Part shown: positions 24,937-34,902 of the stretch, piece by piece
Layout of the letters: each line of letters starts with the position of its first letter
Position numbering within the stretch: the stretch's first letter is position 1
NCBI RefSeq assembly: GCF_036057275.1
Contig: NZ_CP107945.1
Span: 8,370,001 to 8,434,000, forward strand
DNA from: Streptomyces sp. NBC_00390
GTDB lineage: Bacteria > Actinomycetota > Actinomycetes > Streptomycetales > Streptomycetaceae
Direction: 5' to 3'
DNA: 64,000 bases
Notes under the pieces: model-generated
The model's input: only the letters and a program-made list of their open reading frames with translations
Databases searched by the model: none
Told to the model about the DNA's origin: nothing
Made by a program: the position numbers and the translations under genes

Positions 24937-25110
24937 ATGAGCGCCCTTGGCGTCGTCGTCGCCGACATGGGTGCCGCCCGCGCCATCTACGGCCGGCTCG
25001 GCCTCACCTTCCAAATCGACGAACTCATGCCCACCCACGCCGCCTGCGACCTGCCCAGCGGCCTCCATCTCATGCTCGACACCGAGGACTTCGCTGCCGC
25101 GCCGCAGACA
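24937..25110 (+). pseudogene. Truncated VOC/glyoxalase-fold protein
   Basis: From ATG 24937 the frame reads MSALGVVVADMGAARAIYGR then LGLTFQIDE and LPSGLHLMLDTEDFAA. This is the first half of a glyoxalase/VOC domain with its beta-alpha-beta motif and the usual DTE metal/edge segment. Homology ends at ~25105, where it runs into the 3' end of the opposing MerR gene, so the C-terminal half of a ~125-residue protein is missing. Confidence 0.6.
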
Positions 25111-25488
25111 TCAGTCGGCGACCGCCGACCGCACGCGCTCCCGATGTTCCCGCGCCATGGTCATCAGCCTGGCGAGGGCGTCACGGGTGCGTACAAGGTC
25201 GGCGATACGCTCGGACAGCCGGTCGCGCTCCTGCGCCATGCGTTCCAGCGCGGCGTCGGAGTTCTCCTCGCTGGGAGAATCGACGCACGGCAGCAGTTCG
25301 GTGATGGTGCGGCTGGACAGTCCTGCGGCGAACAGCCGCTGGATGAACATGACCCGCTCGACCTCGTGTTCCGTGTAGTGCCGCTGTCCGCTGGGGCTGC
25401 GGGTGCTGGTGAGCAGTCCCTGCTCCTCGTAGTAGCGCAGGGACCGGACGCTGACTCCGGCCCGTGAGGCCAGCTCCCCGATGCGCAC
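25111..25488 (-). CDS. MerR-family transcriptional regulator
   Basis: A 125-residue regulator read from GTG 25488 with GAGGGAGA just upstream. The MerR helix-turn-helix is plain (RIGELASRAGVSVRSLRYYE), followed by the beta-hairpin wing (QGLLTSTRSPSGQRHYTEHE) and a long dimer helix. There is one cysteine, in TELLPCVDSPS, suited to redox sensing but not diagnostic. It is divergent from the old-yellow-enzyme gene and probably controls it through the palindrome between them. Confidence 0.88.
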   Translation of the reverse strand: MRIGELASRAGVSVRSLRYYEEQGLLTSTRSPSGQRHYTEHEVERVMFIQRLFAAGLSSRTITELLPCVDSPSEENSDAALERMAQERDRLSERIADLVRTRDALARLMTMAREHRERVRSAVAD

Positions 25489-25524
25489 GCCGTCTCCCTC
25501 TGTGCTGTGAGCTGAGGCACAACC

Positions 25525-25557
25525 CTTGCCTCTGACGTCAGTGTCAGGTTCTAGCGT
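25525..25557 (+). promoter_or_regulatory. MerR-type divergent promoter and operator
   Basis: CTTGCC (25525-25530, -35-like) is followed by the inverted repeat CTGAC GTCAGT GTCAG (25532-25547), then TTCTAGCGT (-10-like). The long spacer filled by a palindrome is the classic MerR-activated layout. It lies ~50 bases before the reductase start. Confidence 0.6.
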
Positions 25558-25604
25558 AGCCGCCGCGCCCGGTTGTCCGGCGCCGATCACGAAGGAGCCA
25601 TGAC

Positions 25605-26681
25605 ATGACGACCTTGTTCACCAAGTACCCGCTGGGGGACCTGTCGCTGCCCAACCGGGTGGTGATGGCCCCGATGACACGGGTCCGGGCCGCCGCGGGC
25701 GGTCTGGCGACGCCGTCGATGGCGACCTACTACGCGCAGCGGGCCACGGCTGGACTGATCGTCAGCGAGGGGGTGCAGCCGAGCGTGGTCGGGCAATCCA
25801 ACCCCGGCACGCCGGGACTGCACACCGACGAGCAGGTCTCCTCGTGGCGCCCGGTCACTGATGCGGTGCACGCCAACGGAGGACGGATCTTCGCCCAGAT
25901 CATGCACGGCGGACGCGTTTCGCACCCCGACACCACCGGTATTCAGCCGGTCGGTCCCTCGGCAGTCGCGGCCGAAGGGTGGAAGGTGTTCACCCCGACC
26001 GGGCTCCAGCCGGCGCCGATCCCGCGCGCTCTGGACACCGCCGAGGTGTCCGAGCACGCCGAGTCGTACGCCCAGGCCGCCCGCCGCGCCATCGACGCCG
26101 GCTTCGACGGCGTGGAGCTGCACGGCGCCAACGGCTATCTCATCTCGCAGTTCCTCTCGTCCAACGCCAACCTGCGCACCGACCGCTATGGAGGCTCGGT
26201 GAGCAACCGGATCCGCTTCGCCGTCGAGGCGGTGTCCGCAACCGCCGAGGCCGTCGGCGCGGCCAGGACGGGAATCCGCCTGTCCCCAGGCGTAACCTTC
26301 TGGGGAGTCGAGGAGACCGACGTCCCCGAGCTCTACACCGCGCTACTGACCGAACTGTCCCGCCTCGGACTGGCCTACATCCACCTCGAAGCCACCGCCG
26401 AGGAGGAGGTGCTGGCCGGCCTGCGCCGCGCATGGCAGGGCACCCTGATCATGAACCCTGTGCTCCCGATGGGACCGAAGCACACCGGCCGGGACGAGGC
26501 CGACCACTGGCTCGACCTGGGGGCCGAGCTCATCAGCTTCGGCCGCGCCTTCATCTCCAACCCCGACCTGGTCGAGAGGCTGCGCACCGGAGTGCCGCTC
26601 GCTCCCGTCGACGAGGCCACGTACTACCAGGGCGGCGATGCGGGGTATCTGACCTACCCGGCATACCAGTACACGACCTGA
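25605..26681 (+). CDS. Old yellow enzyme-type alkene reductase
   Basis: A 358-residue FMN enzyme of the NADH:flavin oxidoreductase family. Key features are the N-terminal LPNRVVMAPMTRVRA, the substrate-binding FAQIMHGGRVSHP, the HGANGYLISQFLS segment with the conserved NGYL..QF pattern and RYGGSVSNR, then a C-terminal phosphate-binding region ending in FGRAFISNPDL. It reduces activated alkenes (enones, nitro-compounds) with NAD(P)H. ATG 25605 is preceded by GAAGGAG. Its control by the divergent MerR suggests a response to electrophiles or oxidants. Confidence 0.93.
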   Translation: MTTLFTKYPLGDLSLPNRVVMAPMTRVRAAAGGLATPSMATYYAQRATAGLIVSEGVQPSVVGQSNPGTPGLHTDEQVSSWRPVTDAVHANGGRIFAQIMHGGRVSHPDTTGIQPVGPSAVAAEGWKVFTPTGLQPAPIPRALDTAEVSEHAESYAQAARRAIDAGFDGVELHGANGYLISQFLSSNANLRTDRYGGSVSNRIRFAVEAVSATAEAVGAARTGIRLSPGVTFWGVEETDVPELYTALLTELSRLGLAYIHLEATAEEEVLAGLRRAWQGTLIMNPVLPMGPKHTGRDEADHWLDLGAELISFGRAFISNPDLVERLRTGVPLAPVDEATYYQGGDAGYLTYPAYQYTT

Positions 26682-27131
26682 CACCGCCCCCTCGGCGTCC
26701 GGCCCCCGACACATCCGGCGTCCCGGCGAACACCCCGCTTCACCGCCTCGGAGGGCATCCAGGTCCACGGCGGAGGGGCAGGATGGTATCCCCGACGGTC
26801 TTGATGCCGCGCGCGTGGGCCGCACGGTCGGCTTCTCGTGGACCTCGATGAGCTGACGTGCGGTCACGCGGGGTGCTGATCCCATGCGGTCGCCCATCTC
26901 GGGGGCGTCGATGTCGTTCGTCTCGTGTGGATGATCAAGGTGCGTACCCCGGGGCGGTCGAGTACGCCGCGCCGGAAGCGGTCGTCGGCTGGGGCCCTCG
27001 CCCTTCCACTCGCTGCGCGACCGCCCGGTCCACCTGGTGGTCGGCAGCTAGGGGGATGTGGGTCGAACGGAGGTCCTGGTCGGGTGATCTTCCGGCTGTA
27101 CGCGCATGAAGGCAGGGCTGACAGACGCCCG
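26682..27131. other. Intergenic, no supported gene
   Basis: This lies between two converging genes. A minus-strand stretch reads ARQLIEVHEKPTVRPTRAAS, which looks protein-like but lacks a start and a recognisable family. It may be another relic. Confidence 0.4.
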
Positions 27132-28124
27132 TCAGCCTTGGTCCGGGTCCGCGGAGCGGTCAACAGGTAAGCGGCTGCGGTACCGCATCTCCCGGGGACT
27201 TACCCCGAAGCGCTGCCGGAACGCGGTGCTGAGCACGCTCGCGGAGGAGAAGCCCGACGCGTACGCCAGATCCGTGATCGTCATGTGCTCGAACCCGGGG
27301 CACTGCAGCCGGTCCCGCACGAGCCGCAGCCGCTCCTCCCTGATCAGGTCCCGGGGGGTGGTCCCCACCCGCTGCAGTGCCAGCTGCACCTGCCGTAGTG
27401 ACCAGCCCAGCGCCTGTGCCATCGACGCCCCGGTCAGCTCCGGATCGGCCGCGTGTCCGCGTACGAAGCGGCGCACCATGGCTTCCACCTCGACCAGATG
27501 CTCCGGCGCGTCCGGGCGGTCATCACCGATCGCGAGCATGCACAGCAGCTCGACGATACGGTCGGACACAGCGTTGAACTGGGGGTCGGTGAGGCTGTCG
27601 CGCTCCTTGAACAGGCTGTTCAGCATGGCGCTCAGTACGTTGCCCAGGCCCTTGCTCAGATCCAGCCCGACGGCCAGCGGCGACTTCCGGTTCAGCGGGC
27701 CGTCCACCTCGCGGGCGGGGATCGTGAGGATGAACGCATCGCTCGCCTGCTCCTGGATGCACTCGAAGGGTGATCCGAAGGTGACCAGAGTCCCGGTCCC
27801 CGGCGTCATCCGTGCCTCCTGGTCATCCTGCCGCAGCACGATCGCTCCGCTGAGCGGAAGCAGGAACCGGTAGTCCTCGTCCGGGTCCTGCCGGACCTGA
27901 CGTGCCGTCCGGGTGTACTCGATCTCGTCCGACCGGAAGCGGACGAGCTGATAGGTCTCCGTGTGCTGGCGAACCGTCTCCCCACGGAAGTTGTCCGTAC
28001 GTGCGTATCTGTAGTCCATCCTGGACTGATAGGACGCGATGTGCTCGCGCCAGAACTCGGCGCGCTCACGAGGCTCCACTTCCCCGGTCGACAACGACTC
28101 CACGCTGTACGTTCCCCCGGGCAC
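27132..28124 (-). CDS. AraC-family transcriptional regulator
   Basis: A 330-residue regulator. The N-terminal ~200 residues form a ligand-binding domain of the AraC-binding-like type (FLLPLSGAIVLRQDDQEARM and so on). The C-terminal ~100 residues hold the two AraC helix-turn-helix motifs: SMAQALGWSLRQVQLALQRV and DLAYASGFSSASVLSTAFRQ, closing with RFGVSPREMRYRSRL. The P450 gene lies 453 bases upstream in the same direction, so it may be the target, but no operator was assigned. Confidence 0.93.
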   Translation of the reverse strand: MPGGTYSVESLSTGEVEPRERAEFWREHIASYQSRMDYRYARTDNFRGETVRQHTETYQLVRFRSDEIEYTRTARQVRQDPDEDYRFLLPLSGAIVLRQDDQEARMTPGTGTLVTFGSPFECIQEQASDAFILTIPAREVDGPLNRKSPLAVGLDLSKGLGNVLSAMLNSLFKERDSLTDPQFNAVSDRIVELLCMLAIGDDRPDAPEHLVEVEAMVRRFVRGHAADPELTGASMAQALGWSLRQVQLALQRVGTTPRDLIREERLRLVRDRLQCPGFEHMTITDLAYASGFSSASVLSTAFRQRFGVSPREMRYRSRLPVDRSADPDQG

Positions 28125-28577
28125 CCAGACCCCCTCCGCTGTGTCCGCTTCCTGACGTCAGCGATGTGCGAATCCTCAACTAAGCCGGAAATTCCGGTAG
28201 TTGCCTGAGTGCGGAGTGTAATACAGGGCTCCTGATCTCCGCAGACTTCGTGAACCGCACATGTTTGTGCGTCGTTGCCGGCTCTGCGCTTTGCAGCAAT
28301 TTCCTTGCGTGTGGGGGCAATACGCCAGGCGGCCGGCCTGCTAACCGCAAGTGACATTCGGGAAGCTGCTCGGCCGCTTCCGGGCAGGGAGCCGGCGGGC
28401 CACCTCGACGAACCGGGCCCGACAGCCCGGCCCCTTCCACCATGCGCGCCATGCCACGCCCTGCCGGACGGTTCCTGCCCCCAGCCGCCCGGGGATCGAG
28501 GGGCCTGCCGAAGTCCCAGGACCCCGCAGGATTCTCCGCAGCTGGCAACCGGTGCCGCGACGCGGCCCGTGGAGCAG
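28125..28577. other. AraC promoter region with palindrome
   Basis: No gene was seen. CCGGAA A TTCCGG at 28185-28197 is a short palindrome ~60 bases upstream of the AraC start, a candidate autoregulatory site. The part between 28300 and 28570 carries the 3' side of the P450 gene's transcript. Confidence 0.45.
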
Positions 28578-29804
28578 TCAGAAGAGGCGTACGGGCAGGG
28601 CGCGGTGACCGTTGGAGATGAAGGAGTCCACAGGCTCCAAATCCTCCTGCGGCACGGCAAGGGCGAGACCGGGGAACCGCTCGAAGAGTGCCGGGAGCGC
28701 GATGGACGCCTCCAGACGGCCCAGGGGAGCGCCGAGGCAGAAGTGCACCCCGTGGCCGAAGGCGAGATGCTCCTTGTCCGCGCGGCTGACGCGGAAGCGG
28801 TCGGCGTCCTTCCCGTACCGCTCGGGACAACGGCCGGCGGCGGCGTACGCGGCCAGGATCGCTTCGCCCTTGCGGATCACCATCCCGTCCAGCGCGATGT
28901 CCTCCACGGCGTACCGCAGGGGCAGACTGGCGACCGGGGCGTCGAAGCGCAGTGTCTCCTCGATCACGTCGTCCCACGAGGCACGGCCGGCACGTACCTG
29001 CGCGAGTTGTTCCGGGTGGGTGAGCATGGCGTGGATGGCGTTGTCGATGAGATTGACGGTGGTTTCGTGACCGGCGCTGATCATGAGCACCAGCGTGTCG
29101 AGGAGTTCCTGCTCGCTCAGCCGGGTGTTGCTCTCGTCGTCACGTGCGGCAATCAGCTCGGTGGTCAGGTCATCGGCGGGCGCCTTTCGCTTTGCGGCGA
29201 CGAGGTCGCCCAGGACGGCGTAGAGCCGTGAATAGGTGGCGGTGACCTCCGTAGGATCCGCGGAGGTGTGGAAGATGCTGTCGACGAGGTGCCGCAGTTC
29301 TTCCCCGCTTTCCTCGGGGAGGCCGAAGAGCTCACTGATCACGTTGATCGGCAGCGGATAGGCGAATTGCTCCCGCAGGTCCACCACACCTCGCTGCCGC
29401 CCGTCCGCAGCGAGGCGGTCCAGCAGACCTGCGGTGATCTCTTCGATGCGCGGCCGCATGGCGGTGGTCCGGCGCGCGGTGAACGCCCTGGCGACCAGCG
29501 TCCGCAGCCGCTTGTGCTCGCCGCCGTACGCGGTGAACATGTTCCGGACCGCGACCCAGGTGAACAGCGGCCACTCCGGGGAGATCTCCCCATTGATCCA
29601 GGCGGGCCAGTGCCGGCGGGGGTCCTTGGAGACCCGCGGATCGGTGAGCAGTCCTTTCAGCAGGCCGGGACTGCTGACTGCCCACGCCTCCACCCCGCCG
29701 GGGAGCTCCACACGTGTCACCGGGCCCAGCTCACGTATGCGGGTGGCTTCGCCATGGATGTCGCGACCGGTCGGGTCTATCACCGCAGGGTGCTGGGCTG
29801 CCAT
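28578..29804 (-). CDS. Cytochrome P450
   Basis: A 408-residue soluble bacterial P450. The I-helix oxygen-binding motif is ISAGHETTVN, the K-helix ExxR lies in EETLRFDAP (E-E-T-L-R), and the heme loop is FGHGVHFCLGAPLGRLEA with the cysteine ligand. The C-terminus is LVPQEDLEPVDSFIS-like. All catalytic features are intact. The family resembles CYP105/107-type Streptomyces hydroxylases. No ferredoxin or reductase gene is adjacent, so it must use redox partners encoded elsewhere. The AraC regulator lies downstream. Confidence 0.95.
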   Translation of the reverse strand: MAAQHPAVIDPTGRDIHGEATRIRELGPVTRVELPGGVEAWAVSSPGLLKGLLTDPRVSKDPRRHWPAWINGEISPEWPLFTWVAVRNMFTAYGGEHKRLRTLVARAFTARRTTAMRPRIEEITAGLLDRLAADGRQRGVVDLREQFAYPLPINVISELFGLPEESGEELRHLVDSIFHTSADPTEVTATYSRLYAVLGDLVAAKRKAPADDLTTELIAARDDESNTRLSEQELLDTLVLMISAGHETTVNLIDNAIHAMLTHPEQLAQVRAGRASWDDVIEETLRFDAPVASLPLRYAVEDIALDGMVIRKGEAILAAYAAAGRCPERYGKDADRFRVSRADKEHLAFGHGVHFCLGAPLGRLEASIALPALFERFPGLALAVPQEDLEPVDSFISNGHRALPVRLF

Positions 29805-29993
29805 TTGAGACTCCCTGGTTCGAACTCCGATACAACTCCGGTGGCATCACGCTACGTCGTGGTAGCAGCGCGGAGCGAGAACGCCTCCCGCATGCTGCGT
29901 GCGACGACAACTTCCCTACGCGTGCACACAAGTGACCCTTCTCGTACGGTCCTACTGTCATGGGCATCCGACAGGAGAGACCGGTGAGGACCC

Positions 29994-30557
29994 ATGATGA
30001 TCAACAGAGTCCCGCAATGGGTGCAACGGTGTGACCGGGAGGTACAGGCACTGCCCGCAGGGCAGTGGTGGGACGCCGTACGCGTGCCGCTCAGCCTCGG
30101 AGTCCGTGCCCTCGAGTACCTCGGAGGCGATGCGAGGGCTGTGATCAAGGACGACTACGGCAGCATCCTCTACTGGCTGATCCGGAAAGGGAGCGCCGAC
30201 CACTGGCAGTTGCCGCAGGTCCAAGTGCTCGGACAGAACTGCCATGTGGCGATTCCGCCTCAGCATCGCACGTCCGGGCCGGGGCTCCACTGGCACGTTC
30301 TGGCGACGCGAGAGGGGTACTGGACGAGCACCGAGCGGTTGCACTCGGCGCTGGCCGCGACCACGCTGTCCCGCCCGCTTGCACTCAACTGCTGCCGTTG
30401 CGAGCGCAGCACCGAGGCGCCGGTCCTCGTGCGCATCATCGAGTCCCCCTCCGGTCCCGCCAGGGCGGTGTACGTCTGCCCCGACTGCGCGCCCCAGTGC
30501 CCTCCAGGACCTGGCCGGCTGGAGCAGCGCCTCTCCACCCGGCTGCCGCGCGTCTGA
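29994..30557 (+). CDS. Hypothetical Streptomyces protein
   Basis: A 187-residue protein from ATG 29994 (ATG 29997 is also possible). It has the segments WWDAVRVPLSLGVRALEYL, AVIKDDYGSILYWLIRKGSA and HWHVLATREGYWTSTERLHS, which I associate with a widespread actinobacterial protein of unknown function, then two cysteine pairs (NCCRCERS; CPDCAPQC) that may form a zinc knuckle at the C-terminus. It is divergent from the P450 gene. No function can be assigned. Confidence 0.72.
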   Translation: MMINRVPQWVQRCDREVQALPAGQWWDAVRVPLSLGVRALEYLGGDARAVIKDDYGSILYWLIRKGSADHWQLPQVQVLGQNCHVAIPPQHRTSGPGLHWHVLATREGYWTSTERLHSALAATTLSRPLALNCCRCERSTEAPVLVRIIESPSGPARAVYVCPDCAPQCPPGPGRLEQRLSTRLPRV

Positions 30558-31148
30558 CGAGAAGGCGCACACAGCGCGTCACAGACAGCGGCCGACGAGT
30601 CATCGCTCCTCGCAGTGCACCGTGGCCGCCGCCCGATCGGCCTGCTCGTGCCCCCATCCGTCGCCGCTGTCAGTGACCCTGAGCCTCAGGCGTCGGGGTG
30701 CCATCTGCCGTTGCTGGCGTTTTGCTTGACCGGTCCCCAGCCGTTGACAGTAGTGCCGAAGTCCAGTGCGCACACCGGTACTTCGCCGTGCGGCGGACGG
30801 GCCAGAACACCCGAGTCGAACGCCACCGCCGCCGATCGTGCTCGCTGTCGTTCTGGCGATTGAGCTTGCTGGCGGAGAAAACGAACCAGCGCCGCACGTC
30901 GGTGACCCGGGCGGTCCACTCGGCGCCGATGCGGTAGCCCCTCTCGGTCGAGGTCGTAGGCGGTGCCGGTGAGGCGCCCGCGGTGAGGTGGTAGACGCAT
31001 TCGGTGGTGTGACTGAGGCGTACATGCCTCCACCGCCGTCTGTGGCGGACACCGACACTGTGTCATTGTGCATTCTCGGCTTCGACTGCATGCGATGAGA
31101 CTCCTGAGCTGCAGTTCCGTGGACTCCAGGCGCGTTCGGGGCAGCCAG
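30558..31148. other. Intergenic with possible NPCBM-domain remnant
   Basis: No intact gene. On the minus strand, about 30686-30830 contains VPVCALDFGTTVNGWGPVKQ followed by NASNGRW, which resembles the start of an NPCBM carbohydrate-binding domain (pattern NGWGPVE.D.SNG). It ends at a stop soon after and has no start, so a remnant is likely. The remainder is unassigned. Confidence 0.4.
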
Positions 31149-34100
31149 TCAGCAGGTAGCGCGGTACGGGACGGCGGGGAGGTACCTTTCCCAGGCTGCC
31201 CGGGACAGCCCACTGCCCGTCCGGCGGCACACCGCTTCAGCGGTCCGCCGCGGCTCCAGGCCGTACGAATGGACCGTGACATGCCGCGTCGTGATGCGCA
31301 GCCGGGTGTCGTGCTCGGCGAAGGCCACGGCCAGCACCGGGCCGTCCACCGAGGTGAGCGGTGCGGAGGGTCCGGCGGGCGCCCCGGTTTGCCACAGGCG
31401 CAGTGAACCGTCCGCGCCGCCGACCGCGACCGTGGTGCCGTCCGCCGAGAAGGCGAGTGCGGGAGGAGGCCGGTGCAGGTCGCCTCTGTTGCTCGAGCCG
31501 GCCACGAGTACGGCGAGGCGCCGCTGCCCCTTGCCGTCCCAGAGAGTGACCCGGCCGTCCATGTCGCCCATCGCGAGGAACCGACCGTCCGCACTGAACA
31601 CGGCCGTCACGCCCAGGCTCTCTGCGGTCATGACGCGCCTGGACCGGCCGGAGGGCACATGGATCAACTGCCGGTCGGTGGTGAGGACATGGCCGTCGGG
31701 GGACATGGCGAGGGCATCGCCGTCGGGAGCCCTGCGTACCGCGGTACGACTCTCCCCGTCGAGCGTCCACCGGTCGGTTTCGGTGACGGACTGGGTGAGG
31801 ACCATGGACCGGCCGTCCGGTCCGAACACGATGCCGTTGACGCCTTTCCCGACAGTCACCGCGCGGCCCCAGGAGTTCAGCCGCCGCACCGTTGCTGTGG
31901 CGGTCTCCCGGTCGCGGCCGGTGAGATGGGCGAAGGCCCTGCCGTCGGCGCTGAACGACACCAGTGGCGGACAGTCTTCGCACACCGACTCTGGCAGCGT
32001 GCTCCTGAGCTCACCACTGCCGCCGTCCCGGATCTGGATGCGGCGCCCTGTCACCGTGGCGAGCATGGCGCCGCCCGGGGCGAACCGAGCTGCAGCGTAC
32101 GGCTGTTGCTGCCATTGTCGGGGCACAACTCCGTCCAGGGACAGCGTCCGCAGGACTGCCGCAGGGTCGGAGCCCTCCTGGTAGCGGAGCACGCCGACCG
32201 CAAGATCCAGCCGCAGGTTGGACAGGCCCACGCCGGTCACCGGATGGTTCAGGACTGGCGCCGACAGGTCGTCGGTCCGCCACAGCTGTACGGCGGATTG
32301 CGATGCGGTCGCCACAAACATGCCGTCGTCGCTGAACGTCACCTCCCACGCGGACGGCACCGGTATCGGGGGCCGCTCCCGGCCCGTGCGCACGTCCCAG
32401 CTGCGGATGCCGGACTCCGCCGGGTAATAGATCCCCCGGCCGTCCGGCGTGAACGCCCAGGTGGAATCGGTGCAGAGGTCCCTCTCGGCGCTGCCCGGCC
32501 AGTCGACGGGCAGCCTGCGGTGCTCCCGTATGTCCCACACCTGGAGAGGGCCGGTTGCGGGGCAATACGCGAACAGCCGGTCGTCCGGTCCGACCGCGGC
32601 GTGGCGGGCGCCGTACCGCGACAGGGGGATGTTCAGCAGCAGCCGCGCCCGGGCTGCGTCCCAGACCTGTAGGCCGGCGAAGCCGTTGTCGGCTCCCGTG
32701 CGGCGCCGCACGACGAACGTGCGGCCGCTCGGCCCGAAGATGCCCTCCATGGCGTCGCCGTCGGCGATCGGGCTCCCCGTCAGCCGCCCCTTGGCCAGGT
32801 CCCACAGCCGTACACCGTCCCCGGTTCCGACGGCGACCGTACGTCCGTCGGGGCTGATGTCCTGCACAGCCGTGGCCAGCCGTCCCAGCCCCGGATACGG
32901 CGACAGGCGGCGACGCGTGACCAGATCCCAGCGCTCCACCCGTTCCGGCCCGGTCTTCGTCAGCGTTCTGCCGGTGCGGTCGAGACGGCGCCAGGAGTCG
33001 TTCTTGTCCTCCTCGAACGCGACCAGAGGCGGCGCCGTGAAGCTGTCCAGCTCCCGCTGCGCCGCAGCCCCGAACAGAGCGGCCCGCGTCTCGGGCAGAT
33101 CGGCGACGCGCCACCCGGCGAGGGCGAGCTGCATCGCGGTCCGCGGTTCGGAAGAGCGCAGTGTGTCCGCGACGCCTGCGATCCGCCTCGCCTCGGCCTC
33201 GGTCGCCCGCCGGTCACTCACCCGGCCCTGCTGCCAGGCGGTCAGTCCGGCGACAGCGGCGAGGCAGAGCAGCACGGAGAGGGCGACGGCCAGAGTCCGC
33301 AGCCGCCGGGTGGTGCCGGCGGCGGCGTGCTGAGCCTGAACGTGTGCGGCGAAGGACGCATCGAGAAAGTCCTGCTCGCAGGAGGTCAGACCATCGTCCG
33401 TACCGTCTTTGAACACCTCGCGTGCCGCCTCGAGTTGCATACCCCGGTACAGCGCGCCCGTGTCGCGGTTCAGGTCCTCCCAGACGCGGGCCGCCTCGGT
33501 GAGCCTGCGGTGCAGGTGCAGCCGATCGCGGTCCTCGTCGACCCAGGTACGCAGCCGGGGCCAGGCCGTGATCAGTGCCTCGTGGGCAAGGTTTACGGCG
33601 CCGTCGTCGGCGGTCAGCAGGCGGGCCCGTACCAGCCGCTCCAGCACCCGGCCGGCGCGCGCCGAGGCGACCAGCTCCGCGTGCTCGGCGGGCCGGCGGG
33701 TGTCCGGGGTGCCGTCGCCGGGGGAGATCAGCCGGAGCAGCAGCGCCCTGGCCGCCCGCGCTTCCGGCTCGCTCAGGCCGGCGTAGATCTTCTCCGCAGT
33801 GTGGGCGATGGCACCCTGCACACCGCCGATCGCGTCGTACGCCGACTCCGTCAGCGTCCGGCCGCGCCGTCTGCGCCACACCTCCAGCAGGGCGTGGGAC
33901 ATCAGCGGCAGCCCGCCCGGCTCGTCCGCGACGTCGGCGACGACACGGGCGGTGAGCGCACGCTCCACGATCAGCCGCTGTGCCGACGCGGGTCCGACCA
34001 CGGCTTCCCGCAGCTGTGCCGCGTTCATGGGGCCGACGAGCAGCGCCGCGTCCTTCAGCGCCGAGGCCAGGCCGGGATGTTCGGCGCAGTGCCCGTAGAA

Positions 34101-34811
34101 GTCCGCGCGTACGGCGATGACCACACGTGCCCCCGAGTGCAGCAACAAACCGATGAACTCGTCGCGTTCGGCAGTGTCACGGCAGAGAGTGAAGACCTCC
34201 TCGAACTGGTCGACCACGACCAGTACCCCCTCGGTCAGCAGATCCTTGTGCGTACGGGCGGGGCGTGGGCCGGGCGTGAGGATGCGGATCACCGATGGCC
34301 GGGGCACGGGACAGGCCGCTGACTCGTCCCGCAGCGCAGGCACCAGCCCCGCCCGCAGCAGGGACGACTTGCCGCTGCCGGACGCGCCGACGACCGCCGC
34401 GAACGGGCGGCGGGAGGTGAGCTCCAAGAGGTCGGCGACGAGTTCGTCGCGCCCGAAGAAGTGAGCGTGGTCCTCGGGGCCGTACCGGGCGAGGCCCGGA
34501 TAGGGCGGAGCCGCGAGGGCGTCGTCGGGGGCCATGGGCTGTTCGGCCAGCTCGGCCGATGCGGCCCGCCAGCGTTTCTCCCAGCCGTCCGGGCCGGCGC
34601 CGCAGGCTTTCACATAGGCGAGGGACACGGGCAGCGACGGCAGGCGCTCGCCGGCGGCGGCGCCGGACAGGGTGGGCGCGGAGTAGTCGCTGTGCCTGGC
34701 CATATCCCGGTACGTGGGGCTGCCCGACGCGCGACGTAGCTGGCGCAGTTCGTGTGCGAAGCGCTGCACCGGCCCGGCGGCCGGGTCCAACGGCTTTTCA
34801 CGGCGTCCCAT
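31149..34811 (-). CDS. nSTAND NTPase with XRE-like HTH and WD40 repeats
   Basis: A 1220-residue signalling protein. Residues ~10-75 form an HTH-like DNA/protein-binding domain. A STAND hinge (FFGRDELV, ~118-125) precedes the P-loop GASGSGKSS (142-150) and a Walker B strand VLVVVDQFEE (D201). Winged-helix segments lead to a membrane-type helix (LRTLAVALSVLLCLAAVAGL) around 510. The rest is degenerate WD40 repeats (for example FSADGRAFAHL and SADGTTVAVGGADGSLRLWQ). Proteins of this build are common in Streptomyces and are thought to switch between off and on states in stress or defence signalling. The trigger is unknown. Confidence 0.88.
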   Translation of the reverse strand: MGRREKPLDPAAGPVQRFAHELRQLRRASGSPTYRDMARHSDYSAPTLSGAAAGERLPSLPVSLAYVKACGAGPDGWEKRWRAASAELAEQPMAPDDALAAPPYPGLARYGPEDHAHFFGRDELVADLLELTSRRPFAAVVGASGSGKSSLLRAGLVPALRDESAACPVPRPSVIRILTPGPRPARTHKDLLTEGVLVVVDQFEEVFTLCRDTAERDEFIGLLLHSGARVVIAVRADFYGHCAEHPGLASALKDAALLVGPMNAAQLREAVVGPASAQRLIVERALTARVVADVADEPGGLPLMSHALLEVWRRRRGRTLTESAYDAIGGVQGAIAHTAEKIYAGLSEPEARAARALLLRLISPGDGTPDTRRPAEHAELVASARAGRVLERLVRARLLTADDGAVNLAHEALITAWPRLRTWVDEDRDRLHLHRRLTEAARVWEDLNRDTGALYRGMQLEAAREVFKDGTDDGLTSCEQDFLDASFAAHVQAQHAAAGTTRRLRTLAVALSVLLCLAAVAGLTAWQQGRVSDRRATEAEARRIAGVADTLRSSEPRTAMQLALAGWRVADLPETRAALFGAAAQRELDSFTAPPLVAFEEDKNDSWRRLDRTGRTLTKTGPERVERWDLVTRRRLSPYPGLGRLATAVQDISPDGRTVAVGTGDGVRLWDLAKGRLTGSPIADGDAMEGIFGPSGRTFVVRRRTGADNGFAGLQVWDAARARLLLNIPLSRYGARHAAVGPDDRLFAYCPATGPLQVWDIREHRRLPVDWPGSAERDLCTDSTWAFTPDGRGIYYPAESGIRSWDVRTGRERPPIPVPSAWEVTFSDDGMFVATASQSAVQLWRTDDLSAPVLNHPVTGVGLSNLRLDLAVGVLRYQEGSDPAAVLRTLSLDGVVPRQWQQQPYAAARFAPGGAMLATVTGRRIQIRDGGSGELRSTLPESVCEDCPPLVSFSADGRAFAHLTGRDRETATATVRRLNSWGRAVTVGKGVNGIVFGPDGRSMVLTQSVTETDRWTLDGESRTAVRRAPDGDALAMSPDGHVLTTDRQLIHVPSGRSRRVMTAESLGVTAVFSADGRFLAMGDMDGRVTLWDGKGQRRLAVLVAGSSNRGDLHRPPPALAFSADGTTVAVGGADGSLRLWQTGAPAGPSAPLTSVDGPVLAVAFAEHDTRLRITTRHVTVHSYGLEPRRTAEAVCRRTGSGLSRAAWERYLPAVPYRATC

Positions 34812-34902
34812 TTGATGTCTCCGTTCCCCTGGCCCGGAGAGTAATTGATTGGTGCGGGGCGAGGGGCCTGCCCATCAATGCGCCGGCCGGTGGACTCGCT
34901 CC

